64,000 bases of DNA from Proteiniborus ethanoligenes (GCF_900107485.1 NZ_FNQE01000017.1:1-64000), one strand, 5' to 3'. Counted from the first letter of the stretch, positions 8,089 to 16,862 are shown. The notes: generated by a model from the letters alone, not told the origin. Numbers and translations: made by a program.

Positions 8089-8260
8089 ATGACATAGCTC
8101 TTTCAAGTTTATCGAGATGTTGAATTGGGAACATCCTTAATAGTTCTTTAAATTGCTCTACTGTAAGACCTTGTGTTGTAGTGTAAATATCTATTTTTTC
8201 TTCTACACTTGCATCTCTAAATCTTTTTTTTACTTCTTCAAAATTCACACCATCTGGCAT
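8087..8260 (-). CDS. Small uncharacterised protein, 57 residues
   Basis: A short gene in an otherwise empty stretch between the DedA gene and the next plus-strand gene. It opens at ATG 8260 behind AAAGGAG at good spacing, reads MPDGVNFEEVKKRF and ends with a TAA that overlaps a strong terminator. The product is hydrophilic, with alternating charged and hydrophobic residues compatible with two or three helices (about 6-16, 19-27 and 34-55). I do not recognise a family. The combination of ribosome binding site, intact reading and abutting terminator argues that it is real rather than chance. Confidence 0.65.
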   Translation of the reverse strand: MPDGVNFEEVKKRFRDASVEEKIDIYTTTQGLTVEQFKELLRMFPIQHLDKLERAMS

Positions 8261-8448
8261 ATAATTACTCCTTTCTTATCTTATCGGTTTGAAAAGTTGA
8301 ACTCATTAATAGTATGAATTATTATATTGTAAATTATTCTAAAAACTATATTCCCCTATAGTTCTTGTTCTATATGAATGAGCCTAATATGCACATTATT
8401 ATTAAAATATCATATTATATAACGAGCATATTATAAGGAGGTATTTTA

Positions 8449-8652
8449 ATGAGAAGAAGGATGATAAAAACAGATGAAAATCTACCTATTCCTGCGGTAG
8501 ATATATTTGAAGAAATAGAATTTGTTGAAAGTATAGAAGATAAAGATGATATAGAAAATAAGAAGAAAGAGTTAAATTATGAAGCAGTTGGGCTTTCAAA
8601 TTGGATATTTTTAATTATCATACTGATAATATTCTTACTTAGCTTAGTTTAG
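8449..8652 (+). CDS. Small single-pass membrane protein, unknown
   Basis: A 67-residue protein on the plus strand with AAGGAGG at the right distance before ATG 8449. It begins with five basic residues in the first eight, continues with an acidic helix-like segment (about 20-45) and ends in one strongly hydrophobic helix (about 50-67), so it is probably tail-anchored. It stands alone and is closed by a hairpin shared with the convergent kinase-like gene. No family is recognised. Confidence 0.7.
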   Translation: MRRRMIKTDENLPIPAVDIFEEIEFVESIEDKDDIENKKKELNYEAVGLSNWIFLIIILIIFLLSLV

Positions 8653-8681
8653 TATAAATATAAACCATAGTAAATTATCAA

Positions 8682-8705
8682 AAAAAGTGGGCTTCCCCAC
8701 TTTTT
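8682..8705. terminator. Bidirectional terminator
   Basis: AAAAAGTGGG and CCCACTTTTT form a stem with a CTTC loop, A-run before and T-run after. It lies between the plus-strand 67-residue gene and the convergent kinase-like gene. Confidence 0.85.
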
Positions 8706-9641
8706 CTATTGCATATCATCTAGTCTTTCTAATAATTTTATTCCTTGAAGGTAATATTCTGGTGCCGTATAATATGCCCAGCTACAGATAAATAGTCCTT
8801 TGTTAAGCAAATAATATTTCATTTTATATTCTAATACATCCTCTTTAATTTTCAAATACTCTTTGTATCTTTTCATAAAAGGTTCCTTTAACCATGGTTC
8901 TTCCAAAAATACTGTATGATATAAATCTGTAAAATCTATATCAGGGTCATCAGGATAACAATGTTCAAAATCAATAATTCCAGAAATTTTCCACCCTTCT
9001 TTTTCTCTATTAATAAGCATATTCCTAGCTGAAAAATCATGGTGGCAAAGTCTAGGAACATCTCTTGGCTTAATGTCATCATAGTATTTAATCAGCTTTT
9101 CATATGAATGCATTATTAATTCCTTATGAGGGATATCTTGTCTAATAATATTCTCAATAATAATCTTATCACTATTTTTTCTATACTCCATAAAATCTTT
9201 ATGATTGAGTATAAAGGTTCCATATTCTTGCCAAGCACCATAATAATCATATTTATAAGCGCTGTGTATCCTGCCTAGTATTTCTCCCATCTGCTGCATT
9301 ATATAGACCTTATTCTCATTAGAAAGCTCCTTCCATACATTCCCAAGAATTATACCTTCTATGTTGCTCATAAGCAGCCATTCTATTTCTGAAAAAACCT
9401 TTCCGCTTATTAATAATTTGGGACATTTTATCTTATCTCTTAAAAGTTTTAGACCTGTCAATTCGTTGCAAAATCTAAAGGCTTTACCATATATTTTTAA
9501 AATATAGCTGTTTTCTTTTTCATCTTTAATTAAGTAAACCAAGTGTCTGCCTAAGTTGTGATGTCCTACTTCTGTGACAGTATATTTGCAGTCTATATAT
9601 TTAGCTATTATCTCTGTAATATCATCTGAATATATGAACAT
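8706..9641 (-). CDS. Aminoglycoside phosphotransferase (APH)-fold kinase-like protein
   Basis: A 311-residue protein of the APH/choline kinase fold. Visible elements are the ATP lysine in YILKIYG (about K49), the catalytic loop HHDFSARN (H201, D202, N207) and the metal-binding aspartate in IIDFEHCYPDD (about D224). Relatives phosphorylate aminoglycosides, sugars, choline or homoserine, and some are spore-coat proteins of the CotS type, so the substrate cannot be named. ATG 9641 follows GGAGG at normal spacing and is preferred to an upstream ATG at 9671. It follows the MltG-like gene by 43 bases and may be cotranscribed with it. Confidence 0.82.
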   Translation of the reverse strand: MFIYSDDITEIIAKYIDCKYTVTEVGHHNLGRHLVYLIKDEKENSYILKIYGKAFRFCNELTGLKLLRDKIKCPKLLISGKVFSEIEWLLMSNIEGIILGNVWKELSNENKVYIMQQMGEILGRIHSAYKYDYYGAWQEYGTFILNHKDFMEYRKNSDKIIIENIIRQDIPHKELIMHSYEKLIKYYDDIKPRDVPRLCHHDFSARNMLINREKEGWKISGIIDFEHCYPDDPDIDFTDLYHTVFLEEPWLKEPFMKRYKEYLKIKEDVLEYKMKYYLLNKGLFICSWAYYTAPEYYLQGIKLLERLDDMQ

Positions 9642-9684
9642 GCTTATTCCTCCAATATAGAGCATTAGCATAAGACATAACAGT

Positions 9685-10200
9685 CTATCTACGGGTCAGT
9701 GCTTTTATTAGTAAATCATATTCCATGTTCTTATTTAACTGAAAAGTACCATAATTAAATTTTTTTTGTACATTTCTTTCTATAGCTAAATTTGTAAATA
9801 CTTCTTTGTCATTAATTATTCCAGCTTCAAATAATTTGTTGATTATCTCTTCGCTATTTTGACCTTTACTAATTACAAACTTTATAGTTTCATTTTCCTC
9901 TGCTACAGCTTCAGCATTTGTATCATTGTCATTTAAGTCTTCTTCTATTATTGTTTCTAATTTTTCATCTATTATTTTTTCTTCATCATCTTCATTATTT
10001 TTTTCAACACTATCTTGAGATTGAGAAATTGCTTCTTTTAAAGAGACCATACCCAATTCTCTTGCCTTTTCTATTACTTGTTCATCTGTGTATGAGGTGT
10101 ATTTAATTTTAGGATAAGCTATGTTTAATAAACTAGCAATTACAAAACCTATTCCTATGCCTAATAATAAAAATAGCTTATTGGTTTTATTTCTATTCAT
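9685..10200 (-). CDS. Membrane-anchored protein with an MltG/YceG-like N-terminal domain
   Basis: A 171-residue protein with a single N-terminal membrane helix (about 8-26), an acidic low-complexity linker (about 65-105) and a C-terminal globular part (about 107-171). The last part, with FVISKGQNSEEIINKLFEAG and YGTFQLNKNMEYDLLIKAL, resembles the LysM-like domain that precedes the catalytic domain in the lytic transglycosylase MltG. The catalytic domain itself is missing, so enzymatic activity is not expected. It may bind the cell wall or an MltG partner. The similarity is moderate and was judged by eye. Confidence 0.6.
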   Translation of the reverse strand: MNRNKTNKLFLLLGIGIGFVIASLLNIAYPKIKYTSYTDEQVIEKARELGMVSLKEAISQSQDSVEKNNEDDEEKIIDEKLETIIEEDLNDNDTNAEAVAEENETIKFVISKGQNSEEIINKLFEAGIINDKEVFTNLAIERNVQKKFNYGTFQLNKNMEYDLLIKALTRR

Positions 10201-10278
10201 ATTTTATCACCTTTATCATAATTCTATGTCTCTCTATATAATAGCATGAAAAAAAACAAATGTATATTCCTTTAGATT

Positions 10279-11292
10279 TTATAATAAAAAAATATTAGAT
10301 GTGACGCAATTATCAATCATCTCTTCAGGCCATACTGAGGCTTGTACTTCACCTATATGTGCTTTCTGAAGGAAAAACATACAAATTCTTGATTGTCCTA
10401 TTCCACCGCCAATTGTATAGGGTAGTTTTTCATTTAGCAGCATATTATGATAATCTAAGCTTAATCTTTCTTCACAGTTTGTTTTTCTTATTTGTTCTAG
10501 TAAGGCTTCCTTGTCAACTCTAATTCCCATTGACGATAATTCAATCTCCTGCTCTAAAATAGGGTTCCAAAATATTATATCTCCATTTAATCGCCAATCA
10601 TCATAGTCTGGCGCCCTCCCATCATGCTTCTTTCCTGAATCTAAAACGTCTCCTATTTTCATAAGAAATACTGCTTTTTTCTCTTTGGCTATAGAATGCT
10701 CTCTTTCTTTAGGAGTTAAATTAGGATACATGTCTTCTAGTTCTTGAGTAGTTATAAATGCTATTTCTTCAGGCAATATTCTTTCTAATTGAGGATAAAT
10801 ATTAGCTATATACTTTTCCACATTCAAAAAAACCTTATATATTTTTTTAACTATTTCCTTTAAATATTTTTCAGTCCTTTGCTCTTTCTGGATTACTATT
10901 TCCCAATCCCATTGATCTACATATAAAGAATGAATATTGTCTAAATCCTCATCTGGTCTTATAGCATTCATATCAGTATATAATCCTTCTCCTGCCTTAA
11001 ATCCGTATTTTCCTAAAGCCATCCTCTTCCATTTAGCAAGAGATTGTACAATTTCAAGCTTAGAATAATTATCGTATTTCATACCAAAAGACACTGGCTT
11101 CTCCATTCCACTTAAATTATCATTTAGTCCTGTTTCAGGCTTAACAAACAAGGGTGCTGATACCCTAATTAAATTTAACTCTTTTGCAAGCTCAGTTTCA
11201 AATTTGTCCTTAATTATTTTAATTGCTACTTCTGTTTGGATAACATTTAGGCTAGGTTTATAATCTTCTGGAACTATTAATCCTTTTATCAT
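10279..11292 (-). CDS. asnA: Aspartate--ammonia ligase (asparagine synthetase A)
   Basis: AsnA makes asparagine from aspartate, ammonia and ATP; it is related to class II aminoacyl-tRNA synthetases. The 337-residue product has the expected family segments: FVKPETGLNDNLSG near residue 50, PVSFGMKYD near 70, KWKRMALGKYGF near 90 and the C-terminal GGGIGQSRICMFFLQ (about 294-308). ATG 11292 with GGGAGG is preferred to an upstream reading from 11319. It is preceded by an asparagine-type T-box leader and a consensus promoter, so expression should rise when tRNA-Asn is uncharged. Confidence 0.97.
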   Translation of the reverse strand: MIKGLIVPEDYKPSLNVIQTEVAIKIIKDKFETELAKELNLIRVSAPLFVKPETGLNDNLSGMEKPVSFGMKYDNYSKLEIVQSLAKWKRMALGKYGFKAGEGLYTDMNAIRPDEDLDNIHSLYVDQWDWEIVIQKEQRTEKYLKEIVKKIYKVFLNVEKYIANIYPQLERILPEEIAFITTQELEDMYPNLTPKEREHSIAKEKKAVFLMKIGDVLDSGKKHDGRAPDYDDWRLNGDIIFWNPILEQEIELSSMGIRVDKEALLEQIRKTNCEERLSLDYHNMLLNEKLPYTIGGGIGQSRICMFFLQKAHIGEVQASVWPEEMIDNCVTSNIFLL

Positions 11293-11340
11293 AAGACTTC
11301 CTCCCTTGGGTATAAACATATACTTTTAGTATTAATTCAT

Positions 11341-11382
11341 AAAAACAAAAAGCCCTTCGTCCTAAAAACAAGGACGAAAGGC
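11341..11382 (-). terminator. T-box regulated terminator of asnA
   Basis: GCCCTTCGTCCT (11352-11363) pairs with AGGACGAAAGGC (11370-11381), followed on the minus strand by a T-rich tail. This is the terminator half of the T-box switch. Confidence 0.9.
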
Positions 11383-11636
11383 ATATGCTTCCGTGGTACC
11401 ACCTTAATTAGCTAATAATAAGCTCACTCTATCAGTACGGAATCTCTTCGATACTGTCCAATGCATAACGGTTTGGTACCGTCTAAGCCTACTTTCCATA
11501 GTGATTTCGGTTAGAGACTCATAGATGTTCTTCAAATAAAGTACTGTATCGGACTCTCACCATCGCCGACTCTCTTTGACATTTACCTTACTCTACTCTT
11601 CTAATCATAGTCTTTTAATTTTTCGATTTAACACTT
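11383..11636 (-). ncRNA. T-box leader of asnA, asparagine-specific
   Basis: The minus strand shows the T-box landmarks in order: AGAGAGTCGGCGATGGTGAGAG in the stem I entrance, the distal stem I segment CATCTATGAG, a candidate specifier codon AAC at 11510-11512 and the antiterminator T-box AAGGTGGTACCACGG at 11391-11405, before the terminator. The AAC placement was judged by analogy with tyrS-type leaders and fits asparagine, the product of asnA. The antiterminator competes with the downstream terminator stem, so uncharged tRNA-Asn should permit readthrough. Confidence 0.9.
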
Positions 11637-11642
11637 TAACAT

Positions 11643-11671
11643 ATTATAAGTCTATTACATCTCATTGTCAA
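11643..11671 (-). promoter_or_regulatory. Consensus promoter of the asnA leader
   Basis: TTGACA (11666-11671) and TATAAT (11643-11648) on the minus strand with exactly 17 bases between them, predicting a transcript start near 11636, directly ahead of the T-box. Confidence 0.85.
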
Positions 11672-11733
11672 CAATTTTTTAATAAAAGATTCTACCTTTT
11701 TCTAATGCTTTGATTTCCTATTTAATAATTAAA

Positions 11734-12897
11734 TTATAAAATATTGATTAATATAAGAATGTAATGTGCAGATACACCAGCTACTATTCCTCCAATAGTA
11801 TGACTTATTATTGCTTTTGAAATAAGTTTTCTGTGTCCTAAGGCATCTAGCATAGCAACATGTGTGCTTAGAAAGCCGCTCCAGCACATACCCATCGCTG
11901 TAAATACAGCTATTTCATTTGAGCCTATAATCCCGTTCTTTAAAAAATTTGGAATCAGGCTAAGGGCTGCTCCTACTGCTCCAAGTGCAGTAATAGGAAA
12001 AGCTATTGCTTCTGGTCTTTCAAATCCAAACAAAAGCTTTGATAAGGGAGAAATAAGTTCTCCTATTTTAGGTAATAGTTCAACTCCCTCAAAGGCTAGA
12101 CCTTGATATCCTAGAGAAGGGTCTGAAGGTCCAAAGGTTAATATCATTATTATGGTGCATATGACTAATACTCCTGGTATAATACTAAGCCCTATATCTA
12201 CTCCTAGCTTACCACCCTCTAGAAAAGCAGTAAGAAATCGTTCAAAAAAGCTTCCTTCTGATTTTTCAATTAAGTCATCTGATAAATCCTTGTCTTTTTT
12301 GTTCTTTTCTATATAGTCTTTATCAATCCCCATGGCTTTTCTGGTTCTATATGCCATGATTCTAACACTTACTATACTACCAACAATAGCACCTGCATTT
12401 CCGACTATAGCCTCTTTAAAATAACCCAATCCTATCATAAAGGTTGTCACTATTAATCCCATACCAAAGGCTGTTCCAAGATTGCAAAGACAGGGTGTTT
12501 CATACTCTTCAAAATAGCTAATATACTCTTCATCTTTTGCTAATGAAATAATAGCAGGATTATCTGAAAGATAAGTAGTTATTATTCCAAGAGATGCTAC
12601 TCCAGGCAGATTATATAACGGTCTCATAAGAGGTAAAAATACTTTGTTTAATAACTTTACTACTCCAAATTCTGTAGCTAGTTTGCCAAATGCTCCTGCT
12701 AATACAGCTATAGCCATTATGTAAAGCACTGTATCTATAAGGAGCTGATAAGCTGTAGCCATAATCGTAGAAAACATATTGCTTATTCCCATCTTAATCC
12801 CTATATATCCAAAGAATATGGAAATGATAGCAAGAAAAGCAATTGTGTCTAAATAAGGAATAACTTTCTTATCTTTATTGACCGCAATATTTTGCAT
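11734..12897 (-). CDS. Nucleoside-recognition/gate domain membrane protein (CD0519/CD1768-like)
   Basis: A polytopic membrane protein of 387 residues with about nine hydrophobic segments. Two stretches have the character of gate (nucleoside recognition) domains: about residues 50-110, and the C-terminal half with GFERPEAIAFPITALGAVG followed by a helix-rich end. A conserved-looking loop TYLSDNPAIISLAKDEEY lies near residue 110. The substrate is unknown; relatives are found mostly in clostridia. ATG 12897 with GAGGAG is preferred over a reading from 12930. It is a single gene between asnA and the amino acid ABC genes. Confidence 0.7.
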   Translation of the reverse strand: MQNIAVNKDKKVIPYLDTIAFLAIISIFFGYIGIKMGISNMFSTIMATAYQLLIDTVLYIMAIAVLAGAFGKLATEFGVVKLLNKVFLPLMRPLYNLPGVASLGIITTYLSDNPAIISLAKDEEYISYFEEYETPCLCNLGTAFGMGLIVTTFMIGLGYFKEAIVGNAGAIVGSIVSVRIMAYRTRKAMGIDKDYIEKNKKDKDLSDDLIEKSEGSFFERFLTAFLEGGKLGVDIGLSIIPGVLVICTIIMILTFGPSDPSLGYQGLAFEGVELLPKIGELISPLSKLLFGFERPEAIAFPITALGAVGAALSLIPNFLKNGIIGSNEIAVFTAMGMCWSGFLSTHVAMLDALGHRKLISKAIISHTIGGIVAGVSAHYILILINIL

Positions 12898-13047
12898 TTT
12901 TTCACTCCTCAGGACAATATATTTAGTCACATAACATTATAACTAATTATGTTTCAAAAAGGCAATGAAAAAATGTTATATTATTATTTAAGTTTATTTA
13001 ATAATCTCTTAAAGAGTTAAATTCTTTAATTGTTCTTTATTCCTAAT

Positions 13048-13773
13048 CTAAATTAACAATTTTGAAAGAAAATCTTTTGTTCTTTTGTTTTTAGGTAGGC
13101 TAAATATTTCTTCTGCTGTTCCTTCTTCAATGATATTACCTTCGTCCATAAATATAATTCTATCAGCTACTTCTTTTGCAAAGGCCATTTCATGAGTTAC
13201 GACTACCATCGTCATACCTTCTTTGGCTAATGATTTCATCACTTCTAATACTTCTCCAACCATTTCTGGGTCTAAAGCAGATGTTGGTTCATCAAACAGC
13301 ATTACATCAGGGGACATAGCTAGCGCCCTCGCTATGGCTATTCTTTGTTTTTGTCCTCCGGAGAGATTTTGAGGATAAGCATTTATCTTATCTTCAAGTC
13401 CAATTTTTCTTAAAAGATCTAATGCAATGTTTTTTGCTTCTTCCTTAGATACTCCCTTTACTTTTATAGGGCTTATTGTAATATTATCTAGAACGTTTAA
13501 ATGAGGAAATAAATTAAACTGCTGAAAAACCATTCCCATTTTCTGTCTTTGTAAATCAATGTTATTATTTTTACTCCTTATAGACATACCTTCAAAGATT
13601 ATTTCACCATCAGTAGGCTCTTCAAGTAGATTAAGGCATCTTAATAAAGTACTTTTTCCTGAACCACTTGGTCCTATAATAACTACTACTTCACCTTTTT
13701 TTATTTCTATATTCACATTATTTAATACCTTTAAATCACCAAATTGCTTAAATAAACCACTAACCTTAATCAC
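13048..13773 (-). CDS. Polar amino acid ABC transporter, ATP-binding subunit (GlnQ/ArtM-like)
   Basis: A 241-residue ABC ATPase. Walker A is GPSGSGKST (34-42), the Q-loop is [10 protein letters not shown], the signature is LSGGQKQR (about 137-144) and Walker B is [14 protein letters not shown], with the switch histidine in VVTHEM. This arrangement is typical of the polar amino acid (PAAT) importers. It starts at GTG 13773 behind AAAGGAGG and overlaps the end of the permease gene by eight bases, so the two are translationally coupled. It is the last gene of a binding protein - permease - ATPase operon. Confidence 0.94.
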   Translation of the reverse strand: MIKVSGLFKQFGDLKVLNNVNIEIKKGEVVVIIGPSGSGKSTLLRCLNLLEEPTDGEIIFEGMSIRSKNNNIDLQRQKMGMVFQQFNLFPHLNVLDNITISPIKVKGVSKEEAKNIALDLLRKIGLEDKINAYPQNLSGGQKQRIAIARALAMSPDVMLFDEPTSALDPEMVGEVLEVMKSLAKEGMTMVVVTHEMAFAKEVADRIIFMDEGNIIEEGTAEEIFSLPKNKRTKDFLSKLLI

Positions 13774-14410
13774 TTGTTTTTAGCCTCCTTTCAGTATGAC
13801 CTATTAACTTTGATAATGAAAATGTTAGTACAAAATATAGTAATGCAGCTACTATAAGTGGCTCAAAAGGCTTAAATGTATTTCCTCTTATAGTTTCAGC
13901 ATTGTACATTAACTCAGGTACACCAATAACTGATACTATAGAGGACTCTTTAATGATGGTAATGAACTCATTCCCTAATACTGGGAGTATATTTTTAAAA
14001 GCTTGTGGTAGGATAATATGTTTCATAGCCTTAGTATGATTCATACCTAAAGATCTGGCTGCTTCCATTTGTCCCTTATCTACTGCTTCAATACCAGCTC
14101 TAATTATTTCAGCTACATAAGCACCACTATTTAGTGATAATGCTACTATACCTGCTGGTATAGCCGTCAAGTTTATAGGTAAGCCATAATATATAATAAA
14201 AAGCTGAACCATAATGGGTGTTCCCCTCATAAACTCTATATAAGCAGATGATATTACTTTAAATATTTTAATCCTTGACTGCTTCAACAATGCTAACATT
14301 GTCCCTAATACTACTCCAAACAACACAGAAAAAGCTGCTATGATAACAGTATTTTTAACACCTACTATAAAAAACATATAATACTTATTTACAAAGCTAA
14401 AATCTAACAA
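13766..14410 (-). CDS. Polar amino acid ABC transporter permease
   Basis: A 214-residue inner-membrane permease of the HisM/GlnP family with about five helices. The EAA loop that docks on the ATPase appears as [28 protein letters not shown] (about 130-157, quoted here as the family motif), preceded by [13 protein letters not shown]. Start is TTG 14410 after AGGAGG. The gene lies between the binding protein and the ATPase. A single permease gene implies a homodimeric channel. Confidence 0.93.
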   Translation of the reverse strand: MLDFSFVNKYYMFFIVGVKNTVIIAAFSVLFGVVLGTMLALLKQSRIKIFKVISSAYIEFMRGTPIMVQLFIIYYGLPINLTAIPAGIVALSLNSGAYVAEIIRAGIEAVDKGQMEAARSLGMNHTKAMKHIILPQAFKNILPVLGNEFITIIKESSIVSVIGVPELMYNAETIRGNTFKPFEPLIVAALLYFVLTFSLSKLIGHTERRLKTSD

Positions 14411-14433
14411 TTCCGTACCTCCTAATTATGCAA

Positions 14434-15270
14434 CTATTCATTGTCCATCATATCATTTGCTTCAATTACAAACTGGTCTATTTTGTTCTCGTTTATAAGT
14501 CTTTCAATGGTTTTATTTATAGCTTCTAATAATTCCTCATTTCCTTTATTAACAGCTACTGCAGAGCCACCATCCTCATCTTTGAATACTATATTAGTCA
14601 TATAAAGCTCATCGTTTTTTCTAACATATGCAGCGCCTACAGGTTCTTCAACTAATACAGCATCAACCTTACCTGTTTTAAGCTCGAGCATTAAATTTGT
14701 TACTTTACCAAGGGCTTTTATTTGTGGAGTTTCTATTTGTTCTTTTGCAATGTCTTCTTGTATGGCGCCTCTTTGCACTCCTATTAATTTACCTTTAAAA
14801 TCATTTACTCCTGCATATTTATCAATATCTTTTTTGTTAATAATAAGTGTATGCTCAGCATTATAATATATAGTTGAAAAGTCTACCTCTAGCATCCTTT
14901 CTGCATCTGGTGTCATACCTGCCAATACAAAGTCAACCTTATTTGTTTTTAAGTCCGCCAGTAAACCTCCAAACTCCATGTCTTTTATTTCTAATTCTAC
15001 CCCTAAGTCCTTCGCTATTTCTTCAGCTATAGCAATATCAAATCCAACTATTTTGTCTTTTCCATTAACCTCCATATGAAACTCATAAGGTGGATAGTCT
15101 GCACTTGTACCTAAGATTATTTTTCCTGATGCTTTTATTTTTTCTAGTGTTCCCTGATTTTCTTCTGCTTTTACATTGTCCATATTTTTCTGGCCACACC
15201 CAGTAAAAATAGTAGCTGTTAAAATCATAATTAAACCTAGTATAATAATATTCTTTGTTTTTTTTGTCAT
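14434..15270 (-). CDS. Amino acid ABC transporter substrate-binding lipoprotein
   Basis: A 278-residue extracellular binding protein with a lipoprotein signal: hydrophobic 8-21 and lipobox IFTGC with Cys25. The mature part is a family 3 solute-binding protein with GTSADYPPYEF (about 54-64), IVGFDIAIAEEIAKDLG, FVLAGMTPDAER and GVQRGAIQED, the usual order for PAAT proteins. The ligand cannot be read with certainty; two ArgR-like boxes in the promoter make arginine or a related basic amino acid a reasonable guess. ATG 15270 follows AGGAGG. Confidence 0.92.
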   Translation of the reverse strand: MTKKTKNIIILGLIMILTATIFTGCGQKNMDNVKAEENQGTLEKIKASGKIILGTSADYPPYEFHMEVNGKDKIVGFDIAIAEEIAKDLGVELEIKDMEFGGLLADLKTNKVDFVLAGMTPDAERMLEVDFSTIYYNAEHTLIINKKDIDKYAGVNDFKGKLIGVQRGAIQEDIAKEQIETPQIKALGKVTNLMLELKTGKVDAVLVEEPVGAAYVRKNDELYMTNIVFKDEDGGSAVAVNKGNEELLEAINKTIERLINENKIDQFVIEANDMMDNE

Positions 15271-15468
15271 GTGAATTCCTCCTGTGTTTTCAATTTATTT
15301 TATAATTATAATTTATTTTGTATATATTTGCAATAGTTATTTTAAAATATTTTTATCTTTTTTTGGTTTTATTACAAAATGTATAAATCACCCTAGATGT
15401 ATACATTTGTATTATGCAGGGAAAACATTTTCATTTTGGATGCTTTATAATTATTTTTTAAATCAAAA

Positions 15469-15512
15469 TGAATATTATTTGCATATTGTATATTTATTCA
15501 TCGTTAATTCAA
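15469..15512 (-). promoter_or_regulatory. Promoter of the amino acid ABC operon with two ArgR-like boxes
   Basis: On the minus strand -35 TTGAAT (15507-15512) and -10 TACAAT (15485-15490) are 16 bases apart. Two sites resembling the ARG box (TGAATAWWWATTCA) overlap it: TGTATATTTATTCA at 15487-15500 (13 of 14) and a weaker TGAATATTATTTGCA at 15469-15483, three bases apart. Tandem boxes with this spacing are typical for ArgR hexamers. The rest of 15271-15468 is AT-rich and shows nothing else clear. Confidence 0.5.
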
Positions 15513-15530
15513 AAAAAATTAATTTAAGTA

Positions 15531-15560
15531 AAAAAAAAGCCGCTCTGGCGAGGGCTAATT
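15531..15560 (-). terminator. Terminator after the DUF3006 gene
   Basis: On the minus strand AGCCCTC and GAGCGGCT pair around a GCCA loop with one bulged C, followed by a run of nine T. It overlaps the DUF3006 stop codon. Confidence 0.75.
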
Positions 15561-15767
15561 AAATAATTCATCAAATAATTCATCTATTCTCTTTTTTCTT
15601 TCTAAGGTTTCATCTTTGTCTATATATATCCTTTCTCCATCAATAATAATAACTGTTCCTTCCTCTGCTTCTCTAGGCAATAGCTCTTTAGGAATGTTTT
15701 GCATAGTATTATCCTCTAATTCTACAACTGCAAAGTTTTCTTCGAATCTATCTATTATTCCTTTCAT
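15555..15767 (-). CDS. DUF3006 domain protein
   Basis: A 70-residue protein of DUF3006, starting MKGIIDRFEENFAVVELED with the conserved IPKELLPREAEEGTVI segment and an acidic/basic C-terminal helix. Members are often encoded next to ComEC-like metallo-hydrolases, as here. ATG 15767 is preferred to GTG 15776, because GAGGTG, which contains the stop codon of the upstream hydrolase gene, then acts as the ribosome binding site; this implies coupled translation. The function of the family is unknown. Confidence 0.88.
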   Translation of the reverse strand: MKGIIDRFEENFAVVELEDNTMQNIPKELLPREAEEGTVIIIDGERIYIDKDETLERKKRIDELFDELFN

Positions 15768-15772
15768 CCTTT

Positions 15773-16849
15773 TCACCTCTTATTTTCTACACAGATTTTA
15801 TGAGGCTCATATCCTGCTTTTTCCGCTTCTTCTGTTGAGCTAAAAATAATTCTATTTTCATCTTTAGGTAGGCTGCTGCAATTTATAGAGTGAAATACTT
15901 TTGTGTTTTTATTTCCTATATAACTTTCTTCATTTTGAACAGTCTTTTCTTTTGTGATGCTTTTTTCGGTGCTTACTCCATTTACTATAAGGCTCTCACC
16001 ATCTGTTTCAATGACAATAGTTCCCAGCTCATCTGTTCTTAATATTTTTGCTCTTGTCTTTTCTAATCTTTCTAGTGTTTCCTTATGGGGATGCCCATAA
16101 TCATTGCCTTTTTCTACAGATATTACTGCGTATTGAGGATTAACTCTATTTAAAAACTCCTCTGTGGTTGATGTTCTACCACCGTGATGACCTATTTTCA
16201 ATATATCTGCCGATATATCATATCCTTTATCTATCATTTCATTTTCAGATACTTTCTCTGCATCTCCCGTAAAAAGAAAAGAAGTATTTTTGTATTCTAA
16301 TTTTGTAACTATAGAGTATTCATTTGTCTCACTATACTCTGAGGAATTTGGAGCAATAATGCTATAGCTTAGCTGCCCTTCCTTTATAATATCTATTCCA
16401 CCTTTTCCTTCTATAGGCTTTATGCCCTTGTTTTTTATTTCTGTTAATAGGCTTTCAAATATTTTTGTATTAGCAGATTTTTTAGGCATGTATATATTTC
16501 CTATGTCAAAATTTTTAATAATCTCTGGGAGACCTCCTATATGATCTTCGTGAGGGTGAGTTGCTATAAGATAATCTATTTTTGATATTCCTAATCTCTT
16601 TAAATAATTTACTACCAGGTTTGAGTCTGCTCTATTTCCTCCGTCTATTAGTGATACTGTATTATTAGGTAGCTGTATAAGTATACTATCTGCTTGCCCT
16701 ACATCTATAAAATGAACTGTTAGATTTCCATTATTATCTATAGCATTAGTGCTTTCGTTTGGTTTTATATTATTAAAAACAATGATAATTGCTAATATTG
16801 CAACTAATATTAATATAATATATTTTAATTTGCTTGATTTCAAATACAT
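15773..16849 (-). CDS. ComEC/Rec2-like metallo-beta-lactamase hydrolase, membrane-anchored
   Basis: A 358-residue protein with one N-terminal membrane helix (about 8-27) and an exported metallo-beta-lactamase domain of the type found at the end of ComEC. HFIDVGQADSIL is at about 46-57, the metal motif ATHPHEDHIGG includes H98, H100, D102 and H103, and the second half has KIGHHGGRTST and YGHPHKET. The C-terminal 40 residues (VFHSINCSSL ... GYEPHKICVENKR) resemble the small Cys-containing tail seen in nuclease and Ada-like proteins. A role in extracellular DNA hydrolysis is possible but unproven. It is coupled to the DUF3006 gene. Confidence 0.85.
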   Translation of the reverse strand: MYLKSSKLKYIILILVAILAIIIVFNNIKPNESTNAIDNNGNLTVHFIDVGQADSILIQLPNNTVSLIDGGNRADSNLVVNYLKRLGISKIDYLIATHPHEDHIGGLPEIIKNFDIGNIYMPKKSANTKIFESLLTEIKNKGIKPIEGKGGIDIIKEGQLSYSIIAPNSSEYSETNEYSIVTKLEYKNTSFLFTGDAEKVSENEMIDKGYDISADILKIGHHGGRTSTTEEFLNRVNPQYAVISVEKGNDYGHPHKETLERLEKTRAKILRTDELGTIVIETDGESLIVNGVSTEKSITKEKTVQNEESYIGNKNTKVFHSINCSSLPKDENRIIFSSTEEAEKAGYEPHKICVENKR

Positions 16850-16862
16850 CGCCCTTTCATAT

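Noticed and set aside
9918-10106. Hydrophobic Leu/His-rich frame on the plus strand
   Set aside because: It mirrors the acidic Glu/Asp-rich linker of the opposite gene; the apparent membrane protein is a by-product of GAA/GAT codons read in reverse.
15284-15562. Plus-strand frame in the AT-rich region before the amino acid ABC operon
   Set aside because: No ribosome binding site, very AT-biased residues, and it crosses the promoter and terminator of flanking minus-strand genes.
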